Made by a program: the position numbers and the translations under genes
From: an uncultured Alphaproteobacteria bacterium
Lineage (GTDB): Bacteria > Pseudomonadota > Alphaproteobacteria > Micavibrionales > Micavibrionaceae
Direction: 5' to 3'
NCBI GenBank assembly: GCA_946481075.1
Contig: CAMLMC010000001.1
Location: 558,001-622,000 of the forward strand
DNA length: 64,000 nt
The notes under the pieces: model-generated
What the model was told of the DNA's origin: nothing
Databases searched by the model: none
The model's input: the letters and a program-made list of their open reading frames with translations, nothing else
Shown here: positions 42,256 through 51,342 of the stretch, one piece after another
Layout: every line of letters starts with the position of its first letter
Numbering within the stretch: position 1 is the stretch's first letter

Positions 42256-42647
42256 GATCCTGCTCCTTCCGTCATAAATAAAACACCCGATAACTGCATC
42301 AATCCGTCTATCAGGACGGCGGGCAGGATAATCCAGTTCAACCCGAAAAGCAGGACGGGCATAAGCCCACGGGCAAAGAGGAGCGTAATCAGCAAGGCCG
42401 ATGTCGCAGATAAAAGCGCCCAGCCAAAAAGACTGAAAACCTCCAGCACTTTCGTATCGTTTGTCGTGCCTTCGATATCCGGCCAAAAATTGGCGAGCAG
42501 GAACATCGCAATCGCAATGCCGAAATAATATCCGGCCGCGATAAACCCTTTGCGGTTCTGTTTCGCCATCAAATCTTCATTGGCCGGATTTGTATAGGCC
42601 ATCGTTTTCTTTTCAGCGCGCGTTTGTTCGTAACGTTCTCTGGCCAT
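42252..42647 (-). CDS. Membrane protein in the suf operon
   Basis: 131 residues from ATG 42647, which shares one base with the sufB stop (TAATG). Three hydrophobic helices: GYYFGIAIAMFLLANFWPDI, LFGWALLSATSALLITLLFA and MPVLLFGLNWIILPAVLIDG. The N-terminal 40 residues are polar and cytoplasmic. No family recognised. Its position inside the operon, coupled on both sides, implies work connected with the Suf machinery. Confidence 0.75.
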   Translation of the reverse strand: MARERYEQTRAEKKTMAYTNPANEDLMAKQNRKGFIAAGYYFGIAIAMFLLANFWPDIEGTTNDTKVLEVFSLFGWALLSATSALLITLLFARGLMPVLLFGLNWIILPAVLIDGLMQLSGVLFMTEGAGS

Positions 42648-44116
42648 TATCCTACACTGCCTTCCAGCGAAATGCTGACCAGCTTTTGCGCTTCCACTGC
42701 AAATTCCATCGGCAATTGTTGAAGCACATCGCGCACAAACCCATTGACGATGAGCGCTAGCGCCTCTTCCTCGCCTATTCCACGGCTCTGGCAATAAAAT
42801 ACCTGATCGTCGGAAATCTTGCTTGTGGTGGCTTCGTGCTCGAGCTGCGCTGATTTGTTCTTGCTTTCGATATAGGGCACGGTGTGCGCGCCGCATTGAT
42901 CGCCGATTAATAAGGAATCACACTGCGTAAAGTTGCGCGCATTGTCCGCGCCGCCCATGATACGGACAAGTCCGCGATAGGTGGAATCAGACCGCCCCGC
43001 CGAAATGGTTTTGGCAATGATGCGGGACCGCGTATTCGCGCCGATGTGAATCATCTTCGTGCCGGTATCGGCCTGTTGACGGTTGTTCGTAATGGCCACC
43101 GAATAGAATTCACCTTGGGAATGATCACCCTTTAAAATACAGGATGGATATTTCCATGTAATGGCAGACCCTGTTTCCACCTGCGTCCATGAAATTTTCG
43201 AGCGTGCACCTTCACACAGGCCGCGCTTGGTCACGAAATTGTAAATCCCGCCTTTGCCCTCTTCATCGCCGGGATACCAGTTCTGAACAGTGGAATATTT
43301 AATCTCCGCATCTTCATGGGCAATCAGTTCAACCACGGCGGCGTGCATCTGGTTTTCATCGCGCATCGGCGCGGTGCAGCCTTCCAGGTAAGACACATAC
43401 GCACCCTTGTCCGCGATAATCAAGGTACGTTCAAACTGCCCCGTATTGCGGGCATTCATGCGGAAATAGGTGGACAATTCCATTGGGCAGCGGACGCCCG
43501 GGGGGATATAGACGAACGATCCATCTGTAAACACAGCGGAATTCAAACAAGCATGTTTGTTGTCCGAAAACGGCACAATGGTACCGAGATATTTTTGTAC
43601 AAGGTCCGGATGATCCTGCACCGCTTCGGAAATCGCGCAGAAGATTACACCAGCTTCGGCCAGTTTTTTGCGGAAGGTTGTGCCGACGGAAACGGAATCG
43701 AACACCGCATCGACGGCAACCGTTGGCGCGCCTTCAACCCCTAACAGCACCTCCTGCTCTTTCAAAGGAATACCAAGCTTCTTATATGTTTCAAGAATGC
43801 GCGGATCGACCTCATCAAGCGATTTGATTTTCTTGTCCGTCTTGGGCGCCGCGTAATAATACGCATCCTGATAATCATAAGCGGGAATGTCGAGTTTGGC
43901 CCAGGTCGGCTCCGGCATTGTTTGCCAGTGGCGATAGGCCTTCAGGCGCCAGTCGAGCAGCCATTCGGGCTCGTTCTTCTTCGCCGATATCAGGCGGATG
44001 ATATCTTCGTTCAAGCCCTTCGGCGCGTATTCCATTTCGATATCCGTTTCAAAGCCGGCTTCGTATTTGCCAAGGCTTTTGACGGTTTCGATTGTTTCTT
44101 CTGTAATGCTGCTCAT
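42647..44116 (-). CDS. sufB: Fe-S cluster scaffold protein SufB
   Basis: 489 residues from ATG 44116 ([15 protein letters not shown]). SufB is the scaffold subunit with a beta-helix core. Typical segments are [74 protein letters not shown] and the end-region [20 protein letters not shown]. Start overlaps the Rrf2 regulator stop by four bases. Confidence 0.97.
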   Translation of the reverse strand: MSSITEETIETVKSLGKYEAGFETDIEMEYAPKGLNEDIIRLISAKKNEPEWLLDWRLKAYRHWQTMPEPTWAKLDIPAYDYQDAYYYAAPKTDKKIKSLDEVDPRILETYKKLGIPLKEQEVLLGVEGAPTVAVDAVFDSVSVGTTFRKKLAEAGVIFCAISEAVQDHPDLVQKYLGTIVPFSDNKHACLNSAVFTDGSFVYIPPGVRCPMELSTYFRMNARNTGQFERTLIIADKGAYVSYLEGCTAPMRDENQMHAAVVELIAHEDAEIKYSTVQNWYPGDEEGKGGIYNFVTKRGLCEGARSKISWTQVETGSAITWKYPSCILKGDHSQGEFYSVAITNNRQQADTGTKMIHIGANTRSRIIAKTISAGRSDSTYRGLVRIMGGADNARNFTQCDSLLIGDQCGAHTVPYIESKNKSAQLEHEATTSKISDDQVFYCQSRGIGEEEALALIVNGFVRDVLQQLPMEFAVEAQKLVSISLEGSVG

Positions 44117-44535
44117 ATCGCTGCTGCATCCTGTTGTTTGATCATTTGCGAGAGGGTGACACTTTCCAGTGCTTTTTTCATCGCATCGTTTACGGGGTTC
44201 CATTGGCCTTTGACCGGACAGTCGACGGAATGGCAACAGCATTCATCGCTGCCATCCACACAGGCGGTCAGGGCAACCGGCCCATCAAGGGCCGTGATGA
44301 CGGCCGCCATCGTGATTGTATCCGGTGCAGAGGCCAGCCTGTATCCTCCGTTGGCTCCGCGCGTGGATATAATAACCCCGCCGCGCGCCAGCAACTTTAA
44401 AACCTTGGCCACTGTCGGCTCCGGCAGGCTGGTTTTTTCCGCCAAAAAAACGGCCGTGTGCAGATCGTCACGGCTTAGCGCCATCTGCGCCAGCACCACA
44501 ACCGCATAATCCGTCAGTTTTGACAATTTTATCAT
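44113..44535 (-). CDS. Rrf2-family Fe-S regulator of the suf operon (SufR/IscR type)
   Basis: 140 residues. The N-terminal winged helix ([20 protein letters not shown], then [20 protein letters not shown] and [10 protein letters not shown]) is the Rrf2 signature. The cluster-binding region has cysteines in [20 protein letters not shown], more than the usual three. It matches the SUF-type regulator subfamily and should sense Fe-S status to control sufB-iscA. First gene of the operon. Confidence 0.93.
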   Translation of the reverse strand: MIKLSKLTDYAVVVLAQMALSRDDLHTAVFLAEKTSLPEPTVAKVLKLLARGGVIISTRGANGGYRLASAPDTITMAAVITALDGPVALTACVDGSDECCCHSVDCPVKGQWNPVNDAMKKALESVTLSQMIKQQDAAAI

Positions 44536-44556
44536 TTATTTCAGCATCTTATAAAA

Positions 44557-44573
44557 GAGTACGTTTTGAGTAC
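44557..44573. promoter_or_regulatory. Direct repeat in the suf promoter region
   Basis: GAGTAC occurs twice, at 44557-44562 and 44568-44573, exactly 11 bases apart, 22 bases upstream of the Rrf2 regulator start. Read on the minus strand it is GTACTC repeated, just before a TTTTATAAG-like -10. One helical turn spacing suits a protein operator; the Rrf2 regulator itself is the natural candidate. Confidence 0.45.
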
Positions 44574-44707
44574 CATTTAAATGTCATGATTTGCCCCGCA
44601 TTTCAAGAATATTAGCAGATTATATCGCCAAAACAGCCTGTGAATGGATGGTCGCAACCGCGTTTTTTGCAGGGCTGGAATGCTGTTACTAATGATAACC
44701 TGCTTTC

Positions 44708-46918
44708 ATGACATATCGCCCCCTCGTCGCCATTTTCGGCACCACCCTGTTCCTGAGCGCCTTCCTGATTTTCTCCGTCCAGCCGATGACAGCAAAGCTG
44801 CTTTTACCCTATCTGGGCGGCAGCCCGTCAGTCTGGAACACAGCGATGGTGTTTTTTCAGGCCATGTTGCTGGCAGGATATGGTTATGCCCACCTGATCG
44901 CCCGCTATTTGCCGCTTTCAATCCAGATAGGAATTCATCTGGCCATACTGGGTGCTTGTGCTTTTTTCCTTCCTATCGCCCTGCCGCCTGATGTGGCCCC
45001 GCCGGTCGACGGACAGGCGCTGTGGCAACTCGGTCTGATGCTGACCATTATCGGCGGCCCTTTTTTCGTCCTGGCGGCGAGCGCGCCTTTGTTCCAGCAC
45101 TGGTTTGCCTCTTCTGGCCATCCCGATGCCGAAAACCCTTACTTTCTGTACGCCGTCAGCAACGCCGGAAGCATGGCAGCCCTGCTCGGCTACCCCTTCC
45201 TGATCGAACCGTTCCTTAAATTATCCCATCAAAGTGGTTTGTGGCTTGGCCTTTACATTCTTCTGCTGGCCTGTGTGGCGGTTTGCGGCCTATTGGTTTT
45301 CCGCGGACGGAAACCCGCCCCCATCGGCGAGGCGGCGACGGGCATTCTCAAACCCACATGGAAAGACCGGGCCATATGGATTGGACTGGCGTTTATTCCA
45401 TCGAGCCTTTTGCTCGGCGTGACCACGCATATAACAACCGATATCGCCACGGCCCCTTTTTTGTGGATCATCCCCCTGACCCTCTATCTCCTCACCTTCA
45501 TCATCGCCTTTTCACGGCGTGAAGTGGTGAGCCTTCCTATGCTGCGCGATCTGGCGGGATATGGCTTGTGCCTAATCCTGCTTACATATGTCTACATCTC
45601 GTTCAGGTCGTCTCCGCTTTACTTTAGTCTTTTCCACCTCATAGGGTTTATGACATGCGCGCAGCTTTGCCATAGCCAGCTTGCCGCGCTTAAACCCCGT
45701 GCCGCCTATCTGACCGAATTTTTCCTGCTGATATCGCTGGGTGGCGTCATCGGCGGCATTTTCAATGCCTTGATTGCTCCGCAAATTTTTGTCTCTCCCT
45801 ATGAGTACCCGCTGGTGCTGTTTCTGACAGGATTGGTGATTTGGGGATTTTCGCGGGAAAAAACTCCGAATGCGCCAAAGAAACGCAAGACCATGCTGAT
45901 GGACCCACAGGCGATTTTTCTTATGGCGATCGGTGCGCTCTGCGTTGCCATGATCGCCAAAGACCAGACCGTGCAAATCATCGGCTGTGTCGTCATGCTA
46001 TTCATGATGTTCGTATGCGTTCCCCATCGCGGCGCGTTTGCCCTTTTGCTGGCGATTACATTGTTCGTTTTCGAAGATGTGAAAATGTGGGCGAAACACC
46101 GGGAAGTGTTAGCAACCGAACGCGATTATTTCGGAATCATGACCGTATATAAAAACGGAGACACACATTCGCTGGAACACGGGACCACCATGCATGGCGC
46201 GCAGTATATGGATGAACGGCGGATGACGCCCACGACATACTATTCCCCCAAAGGCCCCGCCGCAGACTTGTTCCACCATCTGGATGCGCGCAGTGGCACG
46301 CCCGTGCAGATTGCCGGACTGGGCCTTGGCGTTGGCAGCATTGCCTGTTATAGCGCCCCCAATCGATTTTTTGACTTCTATGAAATCAGCAAAGCCGTTG
46401 TCGACATTGCCCAGAACGCCGATTATTTTACTTACCTCCGCGATTGCGGATCACCCTACCGGATCATTCTGGGCGATGCGCGCTTGAAGATACAAGAATC
46501 CCCGAACGCCTATTACGATCTAATCTTTATCGACACATTCAGTTCCGACAACATTCCCGTCCATGTGATGACGGAAGAAGCGATCTGGACTTATCTTTCA
46601 AAGCTGAAACAGGGCGGCATTATCGCCTTCCATATTTCGAACAGATATATGGATCTGCGATACCCGCTTTCGGCGATAGCCGAAAACATGGGGCTTCTCG
46701 CCGCTTTCCGCTTTCATATTGCAAGCCCGGAAAACAGAACGGCACCGCGGGATTCCAACTCGCTCTATGTGATCATGTCCAGAACCCCCGAAGATATGGC
46801 CTATTTTACAAAGGAAAAAGGCTGGCTCCTGCTGCCTGCCAAGGATGGATTCCGGCCATGGCGGGACGATTACGCCAACGTGCCGGGCGCAATGCAGATA
46901 TTCCACAACTACGATTAA
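44708..46918 (+). CDS. Membrane-fused spermidine synthase-like protein
   Basis: 736 residues. About residues 1-430 hold roughly 11 hydrophobic helices (starting FGTTLFLSAFLIFSVQPMTA) and resemble the transporter-like half of fused spermidine/spermine synthases. The C-terminal part has a SAM-like fold: IAGLGLGVGSIACYS, then FFDFYEISKAVVDIA, DARLKIQESPNAYYDLIFID and the DTFSSDNIPVHVMTEEA loop. The GGG-type glycine motif is altered to GLGLGVGS. Whether it makes polyamines is unclear. It overlaps the convergent DUF1491 gene by four bases. Confidence 0.88.
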   Translation: MTYRPLVAIFGTTLFLSAFLIFSVQPMTAKLLLPYLGGSPSVWNTAMVFFQAMLLAGYGYAHLIARYLPLSIQIGIHLAILGACAFFLPIALPPDVAPPVDGQALWQLGLMLTIIGGPFFVLAASAPLFQHWFASSGHPDAENPYFLYAVSNAGSMAALLGYPFLIEPFLKLSHQSGLWLGLYILLLACVAVCGLLVFRGRKPAPIGEAATGILKPTWKDRAIWIGLAFIPSSLLLGVTTHITTDIATAPFLWIIPLTLYLLTFIIAFSRREVVSLPMLRDLAGYGLCLILLTYVYISFRSSPLYFSLFHLIGFMTCAQLCHSQLAALKPRAAYLTEFFLLISLGGVIGGIFNALIAPQIFVSPYEYPLVLFLTGLVIWGFSREKTPNAPKKRKTMLMDPQAIFLMAIGALCVAMIAKDQTVQIIGCVVMLFMMFVCVPHRGAFALLLAITLFVFEDVKMWAKHREVLATERDYFGIMTVYKNGDTHSLEHGTTMHGAQYMDERRMTPTTYYSPKGPAADLFHHLDARSGTPVQIAGLGLGVGSIACYSAPNRFFDFYEISKAVVDIAQNADYFTYLRDCGSPYRIILGDARLKIQESPNAYYDLIFIDTFSSDNIPVHVMTEEAIWTYLSKLKQGGIIAFHISNRYMDLRYPLSAIAENMGLLAAFRFHIASPENRTAPRDSNSLYVIMSRTPEDMAYFTKEKGWLLLPAKDGFRPWRDDYANVPGAMQIFHNYD

Positions 46919-47256
46919 GCGTCGGGCGCATTTAAAAGGTTTCGCATATCGCGGTCTTCTATCTCGACCACCCATAAATCCGGATCGCGTTGCACCGAGC
47001 GTTTGATGTAATCATCGGCCGCGCCCTCTGCAACGATTTCCGCGCCCATGGCATCGGCCCAGCCAAGACGGCCTTCAAAATCACGTTGCTGTATCAGGAC
47101 GCGGCATCGCCCGCCCATATCGGCAATCTTTTGAAGAACGATTCCCCCTGTTTTGTCACCGCGTGCTGCCACATAAACGCCGCGTCCTTCCGATGCCAGA
47201 CGGCGGATTTCTCCTTCGATCCATAAATGGGTTGGAATGCGCGTATCACCGCTCAC
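46915..47256 (-). CDS. DUF1491 family protein
   Basis: 113 residues from GTG 47256, two bases after the end of the upstream gene. Pattern DTRIPTHLWIEGEIRRLASE, GVYVAARGDKTGGIVLQKIA and the C-terminal YIKRSVQRDPDLWVVEIEDR fits DUF1491, a family found almost only in alphaproteobacteria and of unknown function. Start choice is based on the family's N-terminus; upstream in-frame codons overlap the neighbouring gene. Confidence 0.8.
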   Translation of the reverse strand: MSGDTRIPTHLWIEGEIRRLASEGRGVYVAARGDKTGGIVLQKIADMGGRCRVLIQQRDFEGRLGWADAMGAEIVAEGAADDYIKRSVQRDPDLWVVEIEDRDMRNLLNAPDA

Positions 47257-47258
47257 GG

Positions 47259-47516
47259 TTAGTTCACGCTTTTTTGGGAATTCTTGAAAACCCAGCATTC
47301 GACAATGTTCTGCGCCACATAGGTGCTGGAAGGATTGTTGAGTTTCAAAAGGCGGGATGCAATGCGAACAGCTTCGCAATGTCCGACGCCGCATTTGCTC
47401 AGGCCGCAATAGGCATTCAGGACGCAATCTTTCATGCGGCATGTTTCAGGGTCATCAACCATCCGGCTGATTTGCGACGCCTCGTCAATAAGGTCCTGTA
47501 GCGTTTCTTCCATCAT
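47259..47516 (-). CDS. Cys-rich small hypothetical protein
   Basis: 85 residues. Cysteines at ETCRMKDCVLNAYCGLSKCG and VGHCEAV form a possible metal or disulfide cluster (six in the central 30 residues, one later at VECW). Starts at ATG 47516 or 47513. It lies between fur and DUF1491 and is probably in the fur transcript. No family recognised. Confidence 0.65.
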   Translation of the reverse strand: MMEETLQDLIDEASQISRMVDDPETCRMKDCVLNAYCGLSKCGVGHCEAVRIASRLLKLNNPSSTYVAQNIVECWVFKNSQKSVN

Positions 47517-47527
47517 GACGATCGGTA

Positions 47528-47941
47528 TCAGTTTTTGAGTTTCCGACCATATAGTTCAAGACGATGGTCGATCAGTTCATACCCAAGCTCGCGGGCAATC
47601 TTTTCCTTGATCAGCTCCAATTGCTCATTCTGGAACTCTATCACCTTTCCCGTCTCCAGATCGATCAGGTGGTGATGGTGTTCCATATTGGTTTCGTAAC
47701 GGGAAAAGCTCTCGTTGAATTCATGGCGGGTGACAAGGTCGAGTTCGTCCAGCATGTTGAGGGTACGATAGACGGTGGCGATGCTGATGCTCGGATCGAC
47801 CGCTTTCGCCCGCTCGTAAACCAGTTCTACCGACGGATGATCGGCGGATTCGCCCAGAACTTTCAGGATCGTTTTGCGTGGGCCGGTCATTTTCAGGCCT
47901 GCTTCAACACAGCGTTGTTCGAGTTCGGTCATCGTGGTCAT
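47528..47941 (-). CDS. fur: Fur family transcriptional regulator
   Basis: 137 residues from ATG 47941 (or 47932). The winged-helix (LKMTGPRKTILKVLGESADH, ATVYRTLNMLDELDLVTRHE) and the metal-binding HHHHLIDLETGKVIEFQNEQ segment are clear. There are no CxxC structural zinc motifs, as in alphaproteobacterial Fur/Mur proteins, which sense iron or manganese. The regulon cannot be told from here. Fur, Rrf2 and suf lying within 10 kb make iron and cluster control a theme. Confidence 0.93.
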   Translation of the reverse strand: MTTMTELEQRCVEAGLKMTGPRKTILKVLGESADHPSVELVYERAKAVDPSISIATVYRTLNMLDELDLVTRHEFNESFSRYETNMEHHHHLIDLETGKVIEFQNEQLELIKEKIARELGYELIDHRLELYGRKLKN

Positions 47942-47981
47942 CTCCGCTTTTAATTATCGTTCGCAATGGGATGGCCGGATA

Positions 47982-49541
47982 TTAATCCGCATGACCGGCA
48001 TTGTCCATGCCTGTATTTTCCTGTGTTGTTACAGGATCTTGCGCCATGACGCGCGTTGCAGGAAGCAAAATCGTGACTTTCGTGCCCTGCCCGGTATCGG
48101 ATTCGAGGTAGAGATGCCCACCGTGCAATTCCGCCATAGCCTTGGTCAGCGGCAGTCCAAGGCCCGTGCCTTGCTGCCCGCTGTTGCGTGTGGGGTCGTG
48201 AATCTGGCCGAACGGTTCCATCGCGTCCTTGATACGGTCTTTCGGAATGCCCACGCCATAATCCTGAACGATCAGCAGCATATTGCCAAGATCGTCCAGT
48301 TCGGCGCGGATATCGATGACGCCGCTCTTGTGTGAATATTTGATCGCGTTGGTCACAAGATTGATCAGGATCTGGCGGACAAGACGCGGATCGGCATAAA
48401 GATAGGGAAGATTGTCGGCGATGGTTTCGCGGATTTCAAGGCCGCTGCTAAAGGCGCGGTTCGCCATGATGCGCGTTACAGACTGGATCAGGCCATGGAC
48501 ATCAATATTCTGTTCGTCCAGTTCCACCTTCCCGGCTTCGATCTTCGACATATCGAGAACCTCGTTGATGATCTCAAGAAGATGCTTTGCGCTCATATGG
48601 ATATCACCCTGATATTCCAGATATTTGGGATGACCCAATGGACCGAAGGTTTCCTTGATGATCATCTCGGAAAAACCGATGATCGCATTTAGCGGCGTAC
48701 GCAGTTCATGGGACATATTGGCAAGGAAGGCTGATTTTGCCTGGCTTGCCGCATCCGCCTGCTCCTTGGCAACGCGCAGAGAGTATTCCATCTGCTTGCG
48801 CAAAGTGATGTCCATGATAGTCGTCACCTGGAAACGGCGTTTCTGGCTCAGCTCCAATGTCGCCGTGGTGAAAAGCACGTTGGCCACAGTGCTGTTCTTG
48901 CGCATCAGCTTCATCTCACCGGAACTACGAATTCCGCCGCGGATAAAATCTTCATGGTTATGACGCGCCATCTCGCGCTCGTCCGGCGCGATGATGTTGA
49001 CAAAGTCGAGACCGATCAGATCGTTGCGGTTCCACCCATAGATGCGGATAAAACTATCGTTCACTTTGACGACACGGCGGTTATGGTCGGTCACCAGAAT
49101 GCCGACCTCGCTGACGTCGAATATGGAAGTCAAAAGCAAAAGCGCGTCATCACGTTCGCGTTGCAGGGCGGAGTCGTCAACCAAAGCAGGCTGCGCAACA
49201 ACATCGAGCGCGACAACTTCGGCATCGTCATTGTCCAGCACAGGGCTGATCCAAAAACCCGGCACGTGCAGATTGCCCGGAAAGGTTGGCAGGGACTGAA
49301 TGGTTACGGGCATTTTGCGTTTCAGGCTGACCTGAAATGAATGGACAAGATGATTGGCGTTTTCGTGATCGAGCAAGGATGCGATGGTTTTTCCGATCAG
49401 GTCCTGTTCGCTCTCCCCGAAATACTCGCAGGCCTTTTTGTTGGCGGCATCGATGACGAACTGATCGCCGTCCGGCCTGATGATAAAGCGCGGAACGGGC
49501 ATATGATCGAAAAGCGTCTTGTAATCGACGTCTTTGGTCAT
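47982..49541 (-). CDS. PAS-domain sensor histidine kinase
   Basis: 519 residues from ATG 49541 (MTKDVDYKTLFDHM). No membrane helix, so a cytosolic sensor. Two PAS domains are visible: DGDQFVIDAANKKACEYFGE at about 25, and VSEVGILVTDHNRRVVKVND at about 150. The HisKA motif is AFLANMSHELRTPLNAIIGF. The ATPase has NLVTNAIKYS, VQDYGVGIPKDRI and GTGLGLPLTKAM. The kinase core looks like PleC/DivJ-type cell-cycle kinases of alphaproteobacteria, but no partner regulator is adjacent. Confidence 0.93.
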   Translation of the reverse strand: MTKDVDYKTLFDHMPVPRFIIRPDGDQFVIDAANKKACEYFGESEQDLIGKTIASLLDHENANHLVHSFQVSLKRKMPVTIQSLPTFPGNLHVPGFWISPVLDNDDAEVVALDVVAQPALVDDSALQRERDDALLLLTSIFDVSEVGILVTDHNRRVVKVNDSFIRIYGWNRNDLIGLDFVNIIAPDEREMARHNHEDFIRGGIRSSGEMKLMRKNSTVANVLFTTATLELSQKRRFQVTTIMDITLRKQMEYSLRVAKEQADAASQAKSAFLANMSHELRTPLNAIIGFSEMIIKETFGPLGHPKYLEYQGDIHMSAKHLLEIINEVLDMSKIEAGKVELDEQNIDVHGLIQSVTRIMANRAFSSGLEIRETIADNLPYLYADPRLVRQILINLVTNAIKYSHKSGVIDIRAELDDLGNMLLIVQDYGVGIPKDRIKDAMEPFGQIHDPTRNSGQQGTGLGLPLTKAMAELHGGHLYLESDTGQGTKVTILLPATRVMAQDPVTTQENTGMDNAGHAD

Positions 49542-49653
49542 CGGTGCGTGCCCCCTCAAGACAGCGTGGTTTCTATTATATAATACTTTAAAGGGTTAAA
49601 TCTTCTTTTAACCCGTCATAGAAAAAAGCGAATAAAAACCAAATGTTAGGCGG

Positions 49654-50304
49654 TTAGTAGGTGCCAAACAGGCGGTCGCCCGCATCGCCCAGACCCGGCA
49701 TGATATAGGCCTTTTCATTCAGGCAATTGTCGAGTGACGCCGTATAAATCGGTACATGGGCGTATTTCTTCTGCATCACGGCAACACCTTCAGGCGCGGA
49801 AACCAGGCACATCAGGATCAGTTTTTCGGACGGAACACCGTTTTTGACCAGCACATCGCACACATATTCGGCGGAATGCCCCGTGGCGAGCATCGGGTCT
49901 GTGATGATATAGAGGTTTTGCTGGGATTTTGGCAGGCGAACCAGATATTCGACAGGCCGGTGCGTTTCTTCGTCACGATAGACGCCGACATGGCCGATAT
50001 AACAATCGGGAATAAGCTCGACGAGCCCCTCTGCCATCCCAAGCCCTGCGCGAAGGATTGGCACAACAACAGGTAAAGGTCCGTCCAGGACTGGGGCCTG
50101 CATCTCCTGCATCGGTGTTTCAATGGTCTTTAAGCGCGTGGGCAAGTTACGGGTGACTTCGTAGCCCATCAACAACGAGATTTCGCGAAGCAGCCTGCGG
50201 AATTCCCCCGTCGGGGTGTTTTCGTCCCGCATGCGCGACAATTTGTGCTGGACCAACGGGTGGTCGACAATGAAAAGGTTTTTGAATTCGGCATGTTGTT
50301 TCAT
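49654..50304 (-). CDS. upp: Uracil phosphoribosyltransferase
   Basis: 216 residues. It salvages uracil to UMP with PRPP. Typical segments are [20 protein letters not shown], the PRPP motif [14 protein letters not shown] and the end [14 protein letters not shown]. Start [10 protein letters not shown] at 50304 is the family's standard length. No operon partner is evident. Confidence 0.96.
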   Translation of the reverse strand: MKQHAEFKNLFIVDHPLVQHKLSRMRDENTPTGEFRRLLREISLLMGYEVTRNLPTRLKTIETPMQEMQAPVLDGPLPVVVPILRAGLGMAEGLVELIPDCYIGHVGVYRDEETHRPVEYLVRLPKSQQNLYIITDPMLATGHSAEYVCDVLVKNGVPSEKLILMCLVSAPEGVAVMQKKYAHVPIYTASLDNCLNEKAYIMPGLGDAGDRLFGTY

Positions 50305-50349
50305 GTCTGGAATCTCGTGCAGTTGGGCAATTGAACAAAGAAGCCGAGC

Positions 50350-51243
50350 CTACTTGCCGGCATGAATTGTGTGAATATAGCGCTGTATCGGGCTGAGTTC
50401 ATTATAGGACAGCACTGTACCTTTTGCGTTGATGCCTTCAAGGTCTTTTTTCATGTTCCCGATCAGGTCGTCGACATTGTCGCCCTCTACAGGCTCGGCA
50501 ATCACGGCCGATACAGTCACAAAAGAGCCTTTTTCGTCCAGTCCGGTGATTTTGGCATCATTAATCATGCCGGTTATGCGGGACGAAGCCGCCTGCGCCC
50601 CTACCCGGTCTGCATGTTTCAAGGCCATAAGGAAATATTCGCCGCCAAGGTAATAGGCATCATCGAACGAGCGTAGCCCCTCCTTGATCCGGTCCGATAT
50701 GCGGCGAACAATCTCGGCAAAGGCCGCTTCTTCCGATTTCCACGCATCACTGAAACTATTGATTTTGACAAGCCCCAGTGAAAACGGATTCCCTCTACGC
50801 GACCGGCGCTGCATTTCCCGCTCCAGATCGTCCCGCATAACCTTGAGGGAGCGAAGCCCCGTTTTCTCATCAATCCCGCTGTTTTCCAGCGTCTGTTCGC
50901 GCTCTATGCGGCGCATATACTGTATGAACTCTTCGTAATGGCGTGTGAACTCGTTGAACTCCTTCAACGGATTGACATCCCACATCAGGGCCTTGGCGGC
51001 GAATATGGTACCGGATTTGATCATATCGGCATGAAGCCGGCTCAGACGGTCCGCAACCCCTTCGCGGATATCGCCTTCGGCAATAGCAGGCCCGATCCAT
51101 TCATGAAAAACGGTCGGCGTTGCCGGAACGGTGTTTTGACGTTCGAAATAAACGCGCATCATCTGACCGTACCAGACGACGTGTTCGTCCAGTATCGGCG
51201 TAATCGCCTCAATACCGATTGTCGATTTGTATTCCAGAACCAT
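50350..51243 (-). CDS. GGDEF-like protein with degenerate active site and CZB-like N-terminus
   Basis: 297 residues. The C-terminal half has a diguanylate-cyclase fold (DEKTGLRSLKVMRDDLEREM, FSLGLVKINSF, FDDAYYLGGEYFLMALKHAD), but the active-site motif reads GGEYF, not GG(D/E)EF, so cyclase activity is doubtful. The N-terminal half (LDEHVVWYGQMMRVYF, HEWIGP, LSRLHADMIK) matches the order of the CZB zinc-sensing domain of E. coli DgcZ, although the Cys of CxFGxW is missing. Possibly a receptor or adaptor. Confidence 0.8.
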   Translation of the reverse strand: MVLEYKSTIGIEAITPILDEHVVWYGQMMRVYFERQNTVPATPTVFHEWIGPAIAEGDIREGVADRLSRLHADMIKSGTIFAAKALMWDVNPLKEFNEFTRHYEEFIQYMRRIEREQTLENSGIDEKTGLRSLKVMRDDLEREMQRRSRRGNPFSLGLVKINSFSDAWKSEEAAFAEIVRRISDRIKEGLRSFDDAYYLGGEYFLMALKHADRVGAQAASSRITGMINDAKITGLDEKGSFVTVSAVIAEPVEGDNVDDLIGNMKKDLEGINAKGTVLSYNELSPIQRYIHTIHAGK

Positions 51244-51342
51244 GGGAACCCCGAATAATCACTATTCAGAGTATAACCGAAATGGTTACCAAATGGTAAA
51301 TTTCTGCAATTTATGGAGTAAAACCAAGCGATTGCCGGATCA

